Part shown: piece by piece, positions 10,965-19,576 of the stretch
Position numbering within the stretch: the stretch's first letter is position 1
Layout of the letters: every line of letters begins with the position of its first letter
Source of the DNA: Streptomyces rubellomurinus
GTDB taxonomy: Bacteria; Actinomycetota; Actinomycetes; Streptomycetales; Streptomycetaceae
NCBI RefSeq assembly: GCF_000961885.1
Contig: NZ_JZKH01000010.1
Location: forward strand, 62,001-126,000
Direction: 5' to 3'
Length of the DNA: 64,000 nt
Made by a program: the position numbers and the translations under genes
The notes under the pieces: model-generated
Seen by the model: the letters and a program-made list of their open reading frames with translations, nothing else
The model's database searches: none
What the model was told of the DNA's origin: nothing

Positions 10965-12217
10965 CACGGCGCGTCGCCGTCACCGGGATCGGGGTGGTCG
11001 CGCCCGGCGGGGTCGGGGTTCCGGCGTTCTGGGAGCTCCTCACCGCCGGCCGCACCGCCACCCGGGGCATCACGCTCTTCGACCCCGCCGGATTCCGGTC
11101 CCGGATCGCCGCCGAGGTCGACTTCGACCCGGCGGCCCACGGGCTCGGCCCGGACGAGGTCCAACGGGCGGACCGCTACGTGCAGTTCGCGATGGTCGCG
11201 GCGGACGAGGCGATCGCCGACGCGGGCCTGGACCTGAGCGCCGAGGACCCGTGGCGGATCGCCGTCTCGCTCGGCACGGCGGTCGGCGGCACCACCCGGC
11301 TGGAGCACGACTACGCCCTGGTCAGCGCGCACGGCGCCCGCTGGGACGTCGACCACCGGCACGCCGAGCCGCAGCTGCACCGGGCCTTCGCGCCCAGCAC
11401 GCTGGCCTCCACCGTCGCCGAACGGGTCGGCGCGCACGGCCCGGTGCAGACCGTCTCCACCGGCTGCACCTCCGGCCTGGACGCGATCGGCTACGGCTTC
11501 CAGGCCGTCGAGGAGGGGCGCGCCGACATCTGCGTCGCCGGCGCCTCCGACTCCCCCATCTCGCCGATCACCGTCGCCTGCTTCGACGCCATCAAGGCCA
11601 CCAGCGAGCGCAACGACGACCCGCAGCACGCCTCCCGCCCCTTCGACGCCCACCGGGACGGCTTCGTGCTCGGCGAGGGCGGCGCCGTCCTGGTGCTGGA
11701 GGAACTGGAGCACGCCCGCCGCCGCGGCGCCCGGATCTACGGCGAGCTCGCCGGCTTCGCCACCTTCGGCAACGCCTACCACATGACCGGCCTCACCACC
11801 GAGGGGCTGGAGATGTCCCGGGCGATCGACCACGCCCTCGACCACGCCCGGGTGAACCGCACCGACGTCGACTACGTCAACGCGCACGGCTCGGGCACCA
11901 AGCAGAACGACCGCCACGAGACCGCGGCGGTCAAGCGCTCGCTCGGCGGACACGCCTACGAGACGCCGATGAGCTCGATCAAGTCGATGGTCGGGCACTC
12001 GCTCGGCGCGATCGGCGCCCTGGAGGTGGTCGCCTGCACCCTGGCGCTCGCCCACAACGTGGTGCCGCCGACCGCCAACTACGAGACTCCGGACCCGGAG
12101 TGCGACCTCGACTACGTGCCGCGCACCGCGCGCGAGCTGCCGCTGAGCCACATCCTCTCGGTCGGCAGCGGATTCGGCGGCTTCCAGTCCGCCGTCGTGC
12201 TCAACAGAACGGGGTGA
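10961..12217 (+). CDS. whiE-ORFIII: Type II polyketide synthase ketosynthase alpha
   Basis: A 418-residue beta-ketoacyl synthase that, as a heterodimer with KS-beta, builds a poly-beta-keto chain from malonyl-ACP. Catalytic residues are all present: Cys169 in [14 protein letters not shown], His309 in [13 protein letters not shown], Lys341 and His345 in [13 protein letters not shown]. Start GTG 10961 overlaps the cupin stop by four bases. The next gene, KS-beta, follows after five bases. Presence of the cysteine distinguishes it from the second subunit. Product chain length cannot be read here, though whiE-type synthases make a long (C24) chain. Confidence 0.96.
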   Translation: MTRRVAVTGIGVVAPGGVGVPAFWELLTAGRTATRGITLFDPAGFRSRIAAEVDFDPAAHGLGPDEVQRADRYVQFAMVAADEAIADAGLDLSAEDPWRIAVSLGTAVGGTTRLEHDYALVSAHGARWDVDHRHAEPQLHRAFAPSTLASTVAERVGAHGPVQTVSTGCTSGLDAIGYGFQAVEEGRADICVAGASDSPISPITVACFDAIKATSERNDDPQHASRPFDAHRDGFVLGEGGAVLVLEELEHARRRGARIYGELAGFATFGNAYHMTGLTTEGLEMSRAIDHALDHARVNRTDVDYVNAHGSGTKQNDRHETAAVKRSLGGHAYETPMSSIKSMVGHSLGAIGALEVVACTLALAHNVVPPTANYETPDPECDLDYVPRTARELPLSHILSVGSGFGGFQSAVVLNRTG

Positions 12218-12222
12218 GTTCC

Positions 12223-13464
12223 ATGACGTCACGTCAGCAGGGCCGCCGGGCCGTGGTCACCGGCCTCGGCGTGGTGGCGCCGAACGGTGTCGGGGCCGAC
12301 GCCTTCTGGAAGGCCACCAGGCAGGGCGTGAGCGTCCTCGACCGGATATCCCGCGAGGGCTGCGGCGGCCTGCCGCTCAAAGTCGCGGGCGAGGTACGGG
12401 ACTTCGACCCGCAGGCGGTGATCGACAGCCGCTACCTCGTGCAGACCGACCGGTTCACGCACTACGCGATGGCCGCCGCCGACCTCGCCGTCGCGGACGC
12501 CCGCTTCACGCCCGACCCCGAACAGCCCTACGCGGTCGGCGTGGTGACCGCGGCCGGCTCCGGCGGCGGCGAGTTCGGCCAGCGCGAGCTGCAGCAACTC
12601 TGGGGCCAGGGGCCGAGGTTCGTCGGCCCGTACCAGTCCATCGCGTGGTTCTACGCGGCCAGCACCGGCCAGATCTCGATCCGCGGCGGCTACAAGGGCC
12701 CGTGCGCGGTCGTCGCCAGCGACGAGGCCGGCGGCCTGGACGCGCTCGCGCACGCCGCCCGCTCGATCGGGCGCGGCACCGACGCGGTGGTGGTCGGCGC
12801 CGCCGAGGCCCCGCTGGCGCCGTACTCGATGGTCTGCCAGCTCGGCTACCCCGAACTGAGCCTCGCCGAGCGGCCCGAGGCGGCCTACCTGCCGTTCACC
12901 GCGCAGGCCTGCGGCTTCTCGCCCGCCGAGGGCGGGGCGATGCTGCTGCTGGAGGACGAGCAGGCGGCCCGCCGCCGCGGCGCCACCGTCCGGGCCCACC
13001 TGGCCGGGCACGGCGCCACCTTCACCGGCGCCTCCCGCTGGGAGGAGTCCCGGGACGGCCTGGCCGCCGCCGTCCGGGCCGCGCTGGACCAGGCCAGGAT
13101 CGCGCCCGAGGAGATCGACGTGGTCTTCGCGGACGCCCTCGGCGTGCCGGCCGCCGACCGGGCCGAGGCCCTGGCGCTGGCCGACGCGCTCGGCCCGGCC
13201 GCCGAACGGGTGCCGGTCACGGCGCCCAAGACCGGTACCGGGCGCGCCTACTGCGGCGCGCCGATGCTGGACGTGGCGGCCGCCGTGCTGGCCATGGAGG
13301 ACGGCGTCCTGCCGCCCACCCCCAATGTCACCGAGGTCTGCCACGACCTCGCCCTGGTCACCGGCCGCGCCCGGCCGGCCGAGCTGCGCACCGCCCTGGT
13401 GCTCAGCCGCGGCCTGATGGGCTCCAACTCCGCGCTGGTGCTCCGGCGCGGCGAACGGCCCTGA
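12223..13464 (+). CDS. whiE-ORFIV: Type II polyketide synthase KS-beta (chain length factor)
   Basis: A 413-residue ketosynthase homologue that partners KS-alpha and determines chain length. The catalytic cysteine is replaced: the segment CAVVASDEAGGLDALAH places Glu168 where KS-alpha has Cys169. Most KS-beta proteins carry Gln at that point, so Glu is a notable variant. The KS-alpha His and Lys motifs are also degenerate (VFADALGVPAADRAE and TAPKTGTGRAYCGAP). The open frame extends far upstream through KS-alpha, but the real start is ATG 12223, five bases after the KS-alpha stop, with GTGAGTT upstream. Confidence 0.95.
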   Translation: MTSRQQGRRAVVTGLGVVAPNGVGADAFWKATRQGVSVLDRISREGCGGLPLKVAGEVRDFDPQAVIDSRYLVQTDRFTHYAMAAADLAVADARFTPDPEQPYAVGVVTAAGSGGGEFGQRELQQLWGQGPRFVGPYQSIAWFYAASTGQISIRGGYKGPCAVVASDEAGGLDALAHAARSIGRGTDAVVVGAAEAPLAPYSMVCQLGYPELSLAERPEAAYLPFTAQACGFSPAEGGAMLLLEDEQAARRRGATVRAHLAGHGATFTGASRWEESRDGLAAAVRAALDQARIAPEEIDVVFADALGVPAADRAEALALADALGPAAERVPVTAPKTGTGRAYCGAPMLDVAAAVLAMEDGVLPPTPNVTEVCHDLALVTGRARPAELRTALVLSRGLMGSNSALVLRRGERP

Positions 13465-13498
13465 CCTCTCCGGACAACGCTCCCCGAAGGGACACCCC

Positions 13499-14554
<1,056 letters not shown>

Positions 14555-14881
14555 CGCACCACGCGTCACCGTGTCCTCCATGGGCCCGCCCCCGGCCGTG
14601 CGCCGGGGGCGGGCCCAGGTGCGCGCGGGGCCCGCGCGGGCGTCGCGGCCGTCGCGGCCGTCGCGGGCGGTGTAACCCGGCATCACCCGGATCGCCGGGG
14701 CACCCGGGTGAACACACCCGGGACTCCACCCGAAGGGCGCACCGACCGTGGCGGCGCCGCCACGCTCCGGTGGCAGGCGGCCGCACGGTGGATGACGGTG
14801 GATCAGGCGCCCCTCCCCGCGACTCCCCTCGACCGGCACCCTGTCGGCGGTCGCGGCCCGTGCGCCGGAAGGATCATCCTC
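14555..14881. other. Intergenic region after the pigment operon
   Basis: No gene seen. It holds the operon terminator (14581-14617), three direct copies of a GTCGCGGCC nonamer (about 14641-14666), the palindrome CACCCGGGTG at 14701-14710 and the leader of the next gene. Confidence 0.5.
14581..14617 (+). terminator. Terminator of the spore pigment operon
   Basis: A perfect 16-bp G+C stem (14581-14596 with 14602-14617) with a 5-base loop, 27 bases after the last cyclase gene. Confidence 0.82.
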
Positions 14882-15343
14882 ATGCGTTCTGCACGCACGC
14901 TGCTCGCCGGAGCCGCCGTCGCCGCCGTCCTCACCGCCGGAGCCCCCATGGCCTTCGCCGACGGCTCCGCCGACCAGGGCAAGAACCTCACCTGGCAGGA
15001 GAAGACGGACAAGCCCGCCGACGCCCCCAAGACCACCGACGACAAGAAGCCCGCCGCCCCGACCGAGGAGCACAAGGGCTCCGAGAGCAAGGGCACCGAG
15101 CACAAGGGCACCGAGAGCAAGGGCACCGAAGGCAAGGGCACGGAGAGCAAGGGCCTGGAGGGCAAGGGCACCGAGGCCAAGGAGGAGGAGCACAAGGCCC
15201 CGCACGGCGGCGTGCACACCGGCGGCGGCGGCCTGGCCCTGTCCGGCGGCGGGCTCGCCTCCGGCGCCGTCCTGCTGCTCGGCGGCCTCGGCGCCGGCGC
15301 CTTCGCCCTGCGCCGCGGCCGCCGCACCTCCGCCGCCCTCTGA
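14882..15343 (+). CDS. Secreted repeat protein paired with a class F sortase
   Basis: A 153-residue protein with a signal peptide (cleavage near AFADG, residue 26). The mature centre is highly charged and contains tandem short repeats of the type SKGTE/HKGTE/GKGTE, about eight units between residues 60 and 105. A Gly-rich linker follows, then a C-terminal hydrophobic segment of about 20 residues and an RRGRR tail. This layout looks like a cell-wall sorting signal, but no LPxTG-like pentapeptide is visible before the hydrophobic segment. Start ATG 14882 has a GGAAGG site. The adjacent sortase gene suggests it is the substrate or a membrane partner; that is inference. Confidence 0.78.
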   Translation: MRSARTLLAGAAVAAVLTAGAPMAFADGSADQGKNLTWQEKTDKPADAPKTTDDKKPAAPTEEHKGSESKGTEHKGTESKGTEGKGTESKGLEGKGTEAKEEEHKAPHGGVHTGGGGLALSGGGLASGAVLLLGGLGAGAFALRRGRRTSAAL

Positions 15344-15429
15344 CTGCTCCCCCACCTCCTCCGCCGCCTCTGGGCGCCCCCGCTGCCGGGGCGCACCGGG
15401 GGCGGCGGGCCGTCCCGGAAGGGTGAACG

Positions 15430-16098
15430 ATGGCCGGTCCCGGAATGCCCCGCTTGCTGCGCGCCGGCATGGGCGCGGCAGCGGTCGGCCTGCTGCTGAT
15501 CTACAACTCGGTGGACACCACGCCGGCCGGCGACCCGGCGGCCGCCCCAGCCGCTCCCCCGGCCGCCACCGCGGCTGCGTCCCCGCCCCCCTCCCCGGCC
15601 GCCCCGGCCGCCGCGCCCGGCGCGCCGGTGCTCAAGCGCGCCAAGCCGACCCGGCTGCGCATCCCCCAGATCGCCGTCGACGCGCCGTTCACCGAGCTCG
15701 CTCTCGGCCCCACCGGCCAGCTGGACGCGCCGCCGCCGGACGACAAGAACCTGGTCGGCTGGTACCGCGACGGCGTCACCCCCGGCGAGCGCGGCAGCGC
15801 CGTCGTGGCCGGGCACATCGACACCAGCAAGGGCCCGGCGGTGTTCCTGCTGCTGAGCCTGCTGCTGCCGGGCAACAAGGTCGAGGTGAGCCGTGCGGAC
15901 GGCACCGTCGCCGTCTTCTCGGTCGACTCGGTGGAGACCTTCGCCAAGAACGCCTTCCCCGACCAGAGGGTCTACGGCAAGACCCCCGACGCCCAGCTGC
16001 GCCTGATCACCTGCGGCGGCACGTACGACAAGCAGAAGCGCGACTACCTGGACAACGTGGTCGTCTTCGCCCACCTGGAGTCCTCCCACAAGGCCTGA
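15430..16098 (+). CDS. Class F sortase
   Basis: A 222-residue membrane-anchored transpeptidase. An N-terminal hydrophobic anchor (residues 10-26) is followed by an Ala/Pro-rich linker to residue 66 and then the sortase barrel. The catalytic triad is visible: His129 in VVAGHIDTS, Cys195 in RLITCGGTYD and Arg204 in KQKRDY. Class F sortases of streptomycetes are short and act outside the cytoplasmic membrane. GGAAGG lies upstream of ATG 15430. It lies 86 bases after the repeat protein gene, with a hairpin at its own end, so the two are likely one unit. Its true substrate motif is unknown. Confidence 0.93.
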   Translation: MAGPGMPRLLRAGMGAAAVGLLLIYNSVDTTPAGDPAAAPAAPPAATAAASPPPSPAAPAAAPGAPVLKRAKPTRLRIPQIAVDAPFTELALGPTGQLDAPPPDDKNLVGWYRDGVTPGERGSAVVAGHIDTSKGPAVFLLLSLLLPGNKVEVSRADGTVAVFSVDSVETFAKNAFPDQRVYGKTPDAQLRLITCGGTYDKQKRDYLDNVVVFAHLESSHKA

Positions 16099-16110
16099 GC
16101 GGGGCACACC

Positions 16111-16150
16111 AACGGCCGCCGCCCCGTCGAGTCGGGGAGCGGCGGCCGTT
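16111..16150. terminator. Bidirectional terminator after the sortase gene
   Basis: An 11-bp outer stem (16111-16121 with 16140-16150) and inner CCCCG/CGGGG pairing separated by a small bulge, between convergent sortase and methyltransferase genes. Confidence 0.8.
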
Positions 16151-16170
16151 GGGCGCGGTGCGTGCGGGCG

Positions 16171-17196
16171 TCAGCGGACGGTGGCCTCGAAGGCGTGGAG
16201 GTAGGGGTTGACCGGGCGGACCTCGGTGACGGTCAGGCCGGCCTCGGTCATCAGGCGGACCATGCTGGCCTCGGAGTGCTTGGCGCCCCCGACGTTGAGC
16301 ATCAGCATGAGGTCCATCGCGGTGGTGAAGCGCATCGAGGGGCTGTCGTCGACGAGGTTCTCGACGACGACCACGCGGGCGCCGGGGCGGGCGGCGGCGA
16401 CGACGTTGGCGAGGGTGCGGCGGGTGCTGTCGTCGTCCCACTCCAGGATGTTCTTGATGATGTAGAGGTCGGCGCGCACCGGGATGTCCACCCGGCAGTC
16501 GCCCGGCACCAGGCGGGCGCGGTCGGCGAGGGCGCCGCCGTCGCGCAGCCGGGGGTCGGCGCCGGCCACGACCTTGGGCAGGTCGAGCAGGGTGCCGTGC
16601 AGGGCCGGGTGCTTCTCCAACAGGCTGGCGAGGACGTGGCCCTGGCCGCCGCCGATGTCGACCACCGTGTCGATGCCGGTGAGGTCGAGGTAGTCGGCGA
16701 AGTCCCGGGCGGACTGCCGGCTGGAGGTGGTCATCGCCTTGTCGAAGACCCTGGCCGAGTCGCCGCCCTCGCTGTGCAGGTAGTCGAAGAACTCCTTGCC
16801 GAACAGCTCGGGGAAGACGTTGCGGCCGGAGCGGACGGCCTCGTCGAGCATCGGCCAGGCCTCCCAGGTCCACGGCTCGGTGCACCAGAGGGAGATGTAG
16901 CGCAGCGAGTTGGGCGCGTCCTCGCGCAGCAGGCGGGACATCTCGGTGTGCTCGAAGCGGTCGCCGGCGGTCTCGGCGAAGATGCCGTAGCAGGTGAGGG
17001 CGCGCAGCAGGCGGCGCAGCGCGCGGGGTTCGGTGTCGAGGGCGGCGGCGAGTTCGTCGACGGTGGCCGGGGTGTCGTCGAGCGCGTCGGCGACACCGAG
17101 CCGGGCGGCGGCGCGGACGGCGGCGGCGCAGGCGGCGCCGAAGACGAGTTCGCGCAGCCGCATCGCGGCCTGGGGGTTGGCGGGGGCGGTGGTCAT
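16171..17196 (-). CDS. SAM-dependent O-methyltransferase (family 2 type)
   Basis: A 341-residue methyltransferase of the acetylserotonin/polyketide O-methyltransferase class. The N-terminal dimerisation helix-turn-helix is visible (LGVADALDDTPATVDELAAA). The SAM site is TVVDIGGGQGHVLASLLEKH (about residues 175-194), and the later motif RADLYIIKNILEWDD supplies the usual catalytic His-equivalent region, though His is replaced by Asn/Ile here (family often has HxLHDW). Substrate unknown; it could be a small phenol or polyketide. GAAGGA precedes ATG 17196. The secreted beta-helix gene lies upstream on the same strand with a 61-base gap. Confidence 0.9.
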   Translation of the reverse strand: MTTAPANPQAAMRLRELVFGAACAAAVRAAARLGVADALDDTPATVDELAAALDTEPRALRRLLRALTCYGIFAETAGDRFEHTEMSRLLREDAPNSLRYISLWCTEPWTWEAWPMLDEAVRSGRNVFPELFGKEFFDYLHSEGGDSARVFDKAMTTSSRQSARDFADYLDLTGIDTVVDIGGGQGHVLASLLEKHPALHGTLLDLPKVVAGADPRLRDGGALADRARLVPGDCRVDIPVRADLYIIKNILEWDDDSTRRTLANVVAAARPGARVVVVENLVDDSPSMRFTTAMDLMLMLNVGGAKHSEASMVRLMTEAGLTVTEVRPVNPYLHAFEATVR

Positions 17197-17257
17197 GGCG
17201 GTCCTTCGCGGTGAGGGGGGCGGCGGGCGTCGGGAGCGGGCGGGCGGTGGGCGCGGG

Positions 17258-18340
17258 TCAGCAGAGGCCGGACGGCTCGGAGACCGAGCAGGTGTTGCGG
17301 GCGAAGACGTTGCCGGCGCCGCTGTCGCGGTCGGCGAGGTCGGCCGGGGCGTTGCCGCTCAGGTGGTTGCCGGTGACGGTCGCCCGGGTGTTGGGGACGC
17401 CGACCGCGCTCTTGAAGAGGACGATGCCGCCGGAGAAGTCGGAGCTGCCGCGGTTGTCGTGGACCTCGTTGTCGGTGACCCGCGTGTCCTCGGTGCCGGT
17501 GAGCACGATGCCGGCGCCCTGGATGGCGCCGAGCCGGGGGTTGGCCGGGCAGAACTTGTTGTTGGCGACGACCCGGTTGCGGCGGACGTCGAGGTCCCCG
17601 GCGCGCGGCACGCCCTCGTCGCCGACCACGAAGACGCCGGCGCAGTTGCCGCTCATCTTGTTGTCCTGGACGGCCAGGCCGCGCAGCCGGCGGACGGTGA
17701 CGCCGACCCGGTTGCCGCGCAGGTCGTTGCCCTCGACGACGGTGCCGCCGGTGTCGGGCGCCCCGCCCTCGCGGTAGGCGTAGTTGGCGAGGAAGACGCC
17801 GGACTGGCCGTTGTCGACGGAGCGGTTGTCGATGATCGTGGCCCGGGTGGACATCTCCTGGCTGATGCCCTGCTGGGCGTTGTCGTGGACGTAGGTCGAC
17901 CGGACGGTCAGACCGGTGGTGCCGCTCGCGTCGATGCCGTTCTTGCGGAAGCCGGTGACGGCCAGGGCCTCGACCGTGACGCCGGCCAGCGGGGCCTGCT
18001 CGGTGCCGTCCACGCAGACGCCGTGCCCGGCGGCGGCGCAGGCGTTCTCGGTGCCCGTCCCCGGGGTGATCACGGTGGTCGGGCCGGCGCCGCGCAGGGT
18101 GAGGCCGGGGGTGGTGATGCGCACGCTGCCCGCGTAGGTGCCGGGCATCAGCTGGACGGTGTCGCCGGGGCGGGCGGCGTCGACGACCTGCTGGACGGAC
18201 TCGCCGGGTTGGACGAGGTGCAGGGTACCTTCGGCGGCGGCGTGCGCCGGGGCGGCGGCGGTCAGGGTGGCGAGGACGGTGGTCAGGGCGGTGGCGGCGG
18301 CGGTGGCCGCGGCGAGGAGGTGGACCCGTCGCGTGGGCAT
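17258..18340 (-). CDS. Secreted right-handed parallel beta-helix protein
   Basis: A 360-residue exported protein. The signal peptide ends near APAHAAAEG (about residue 37). The first mature block SVQQVVDAARPGDTVQLMPG is the standard start of PbH1/pectate-lyase-like beta-helix proteins, followed by many repeats with Asn/Val ladders such as IDNRSVDNGQSGVFL and VTDNEVHDNRGSSDFSGGIV. No catalytic polysaccharide lyase residues are obvious, so substrate is not assigned. The C-terminus has two cysteines (NTCSVSEPSGLC). Start ATG 18340 puts the signal peptide at the front; a longer upstream frame has no binding site. Confidence 0.88.
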   Translation of the reverse strand: MPTRRVHLLAAATAAATALTTVLATLTAAAPAHAAAEGTLHLVQPGESVQQVVDAARPGDTVQLMPGTYAGSVRITTPGLTLRGAGPTTVITPGTGTENACAAAGHGVCVDGTEQAPLAGVTVEALAVTGFRKNGIDASGTTGLTVRSTYVHDNAQQGISQEMSTRATIIDNRSVDNGQSGVFLANYAYREGGAPDTGGTVVEGNDLRGNRVGVTVRRLRGLAVQDNKMSGNCAGVFVVGDEGVPRAGDLDVRRNRVVANNKFCPANPRLGAIQGAGIVLTGTEDTRVTDNEVHDNRGSSDFSGGIVLFKSAVGVPNTRATVTGNHLSGNAPADLADRDSGAGNVFARNTCSVSEPSGLC

Positions 18341-18555
18341 GTGTGGTGACCTGTCTTTCCGGCGAGCCTCGTCGTGGACGCCGTGTGAGCGGGCGGTGAC
18401 GGCCGGTGGGTGCGGCCGAATCGACGCTATGGGTGCCCGGGTGGGGCCGCCACCAGGGGTGGGCTGCGGGACTGACGGGGCGTCGGCCCCCGGGCGTGTC
18501 CTGCCGGACGGGGCGCCGTACGGGTGCCGCCCGGGCCCGTGGCATGCTCGGGGCC

Positions 18556-19497
18556 ATGAGCACCGCGCCCGTTCCGTCCCTCGCCGACCTCCGCAACCCG
18601 ATCGGGGCGCACGTCCCGGTCGCCGGGAAGGGACTGGTCGGAACGGGCCTGGCGTACGCACGGCGGGTCGGCGCCGAGACGGTGCAGGTGTTCACCGCCA
18701 ACCCGCGCGGCTGGGCCACTCCCGCCGGCAACCCGGCGCAGGACGAGGAGTTCCGGGCCGCCTGCGCCGAGCTGGGAATGACGGCCTGGGTGCACGCCCC
18801 GTACCTGATCAACTTCGGCTCCGACAACCCGGCCACCCGGGAGCGCTCGGCCGCCTCGCTGCGGCACTCGCTGCGCCGCGCGCACGCGATCGGCGCGCTG
18901 GGCGTGGTGCTGCACACCGGCTCGGCGGTCGGGACGGCGCCCGGCGGCGGCTCGCGGCGGGCCGAGGCGATGGCGCAGGTGCGCGCCGACGTCCGGCCGC
19001 TGCTGGCGGAGCTGGACGGGCTCGGCGAGGACGCGCCGTGGCTGCTGCTGGAGCCGACCGCCGGGCAGGGCAGCTCGCTGTGCTCGCGGCTGGAGCAGCT
19101 GGCCGAGTACGTGGAGGCGCTGGACGGCCACCCGAAGGTGGGCGTCTGCCTGGACACCTGCCACGCCTTCGCGGCCGGGCACGACCTGGCCGTGCCGGGC
19201 GGGGTGACGGCCGCGCTGGACGCGCTCGCCTCGGCGGCCGGGCCGGGACGGCTGCGGCTGATCCACGCCAACGACTCGGAGGACGTGGTCGGGGCGCGCA
19301 AGGACCGGCACGCCAACATCGGCGCCGGGATGATCGGGGCGGAGCCGTTCCGGGAGCTGTTCGAGCACCCGGAGACCTCCGGGGTGCCGCTGGTGGTGGA
19401 GACCCCGGACCGCAAGCACGGCGGGGACGGCACCGGGCACGCGATGGACATCACGGCGCTGAAGGGGCTGCGGGCGCGGGCGGCCGTCGCCGTCTGA
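18556..19497 (+). CDS. nfo: Deoxyribonuclease IV (AP endonuclease family 2)
   Basis: A 313-residue TIM-barrel endonuclease of base excision repair that cuts DNA 5' to abasic sites. Metal-binding motifs of the family are seen: VLHTGSAVG (His), WLLLEPTAGQGSS (Glu), VCLDTCHAFAAGHD (Asp, His), LIHANDSEDVVGARKDRHAN (His, Asp, His) and LVVETPDRK (Glu). The length is slightly above that of E. coli Nfo, mainly in the N-terminus. Start ATG 18556 is the likeliest; ATG 18544 is also in frame. It stands alone and is divergent from the beta-helix gene. Confidence 0.93.
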   Translation: MSTAPVPSLADLRNPIGAHVPVAGKGLVGTGLAYARRVGAETVQVFTANPRGWATPAGNPAQDEEFRAACAELGMTAWVHAPYLINFGSDNPATRERSAASLRHSLRRAHAIGALGVVLHTGSAVGTAPGGGSRRAEAMAQVRADVRPLLAELDGLGEDAPWLLLEPTAGQGSSLCSRLEQLAEYVEALDGHPKVGVCLDTCHAFAAGHDLAVPGGVTAALDALASAAGPGRLRLIHANDSEDVVGARKDRHANIGAGMIGAEPFRELFEHPETSGVPLVVETPDRKHGGDGTGHAMDITALKGLRARAAVAV

Positions 19498-19576
19498 GGG
19501 CCGCCCGCGCCTGGAGCTGCCGGGTGGCGCGACCGGTGTCAGGCTGGAACGAGTCTCCGCCTCTGGGGGTAGTGCC

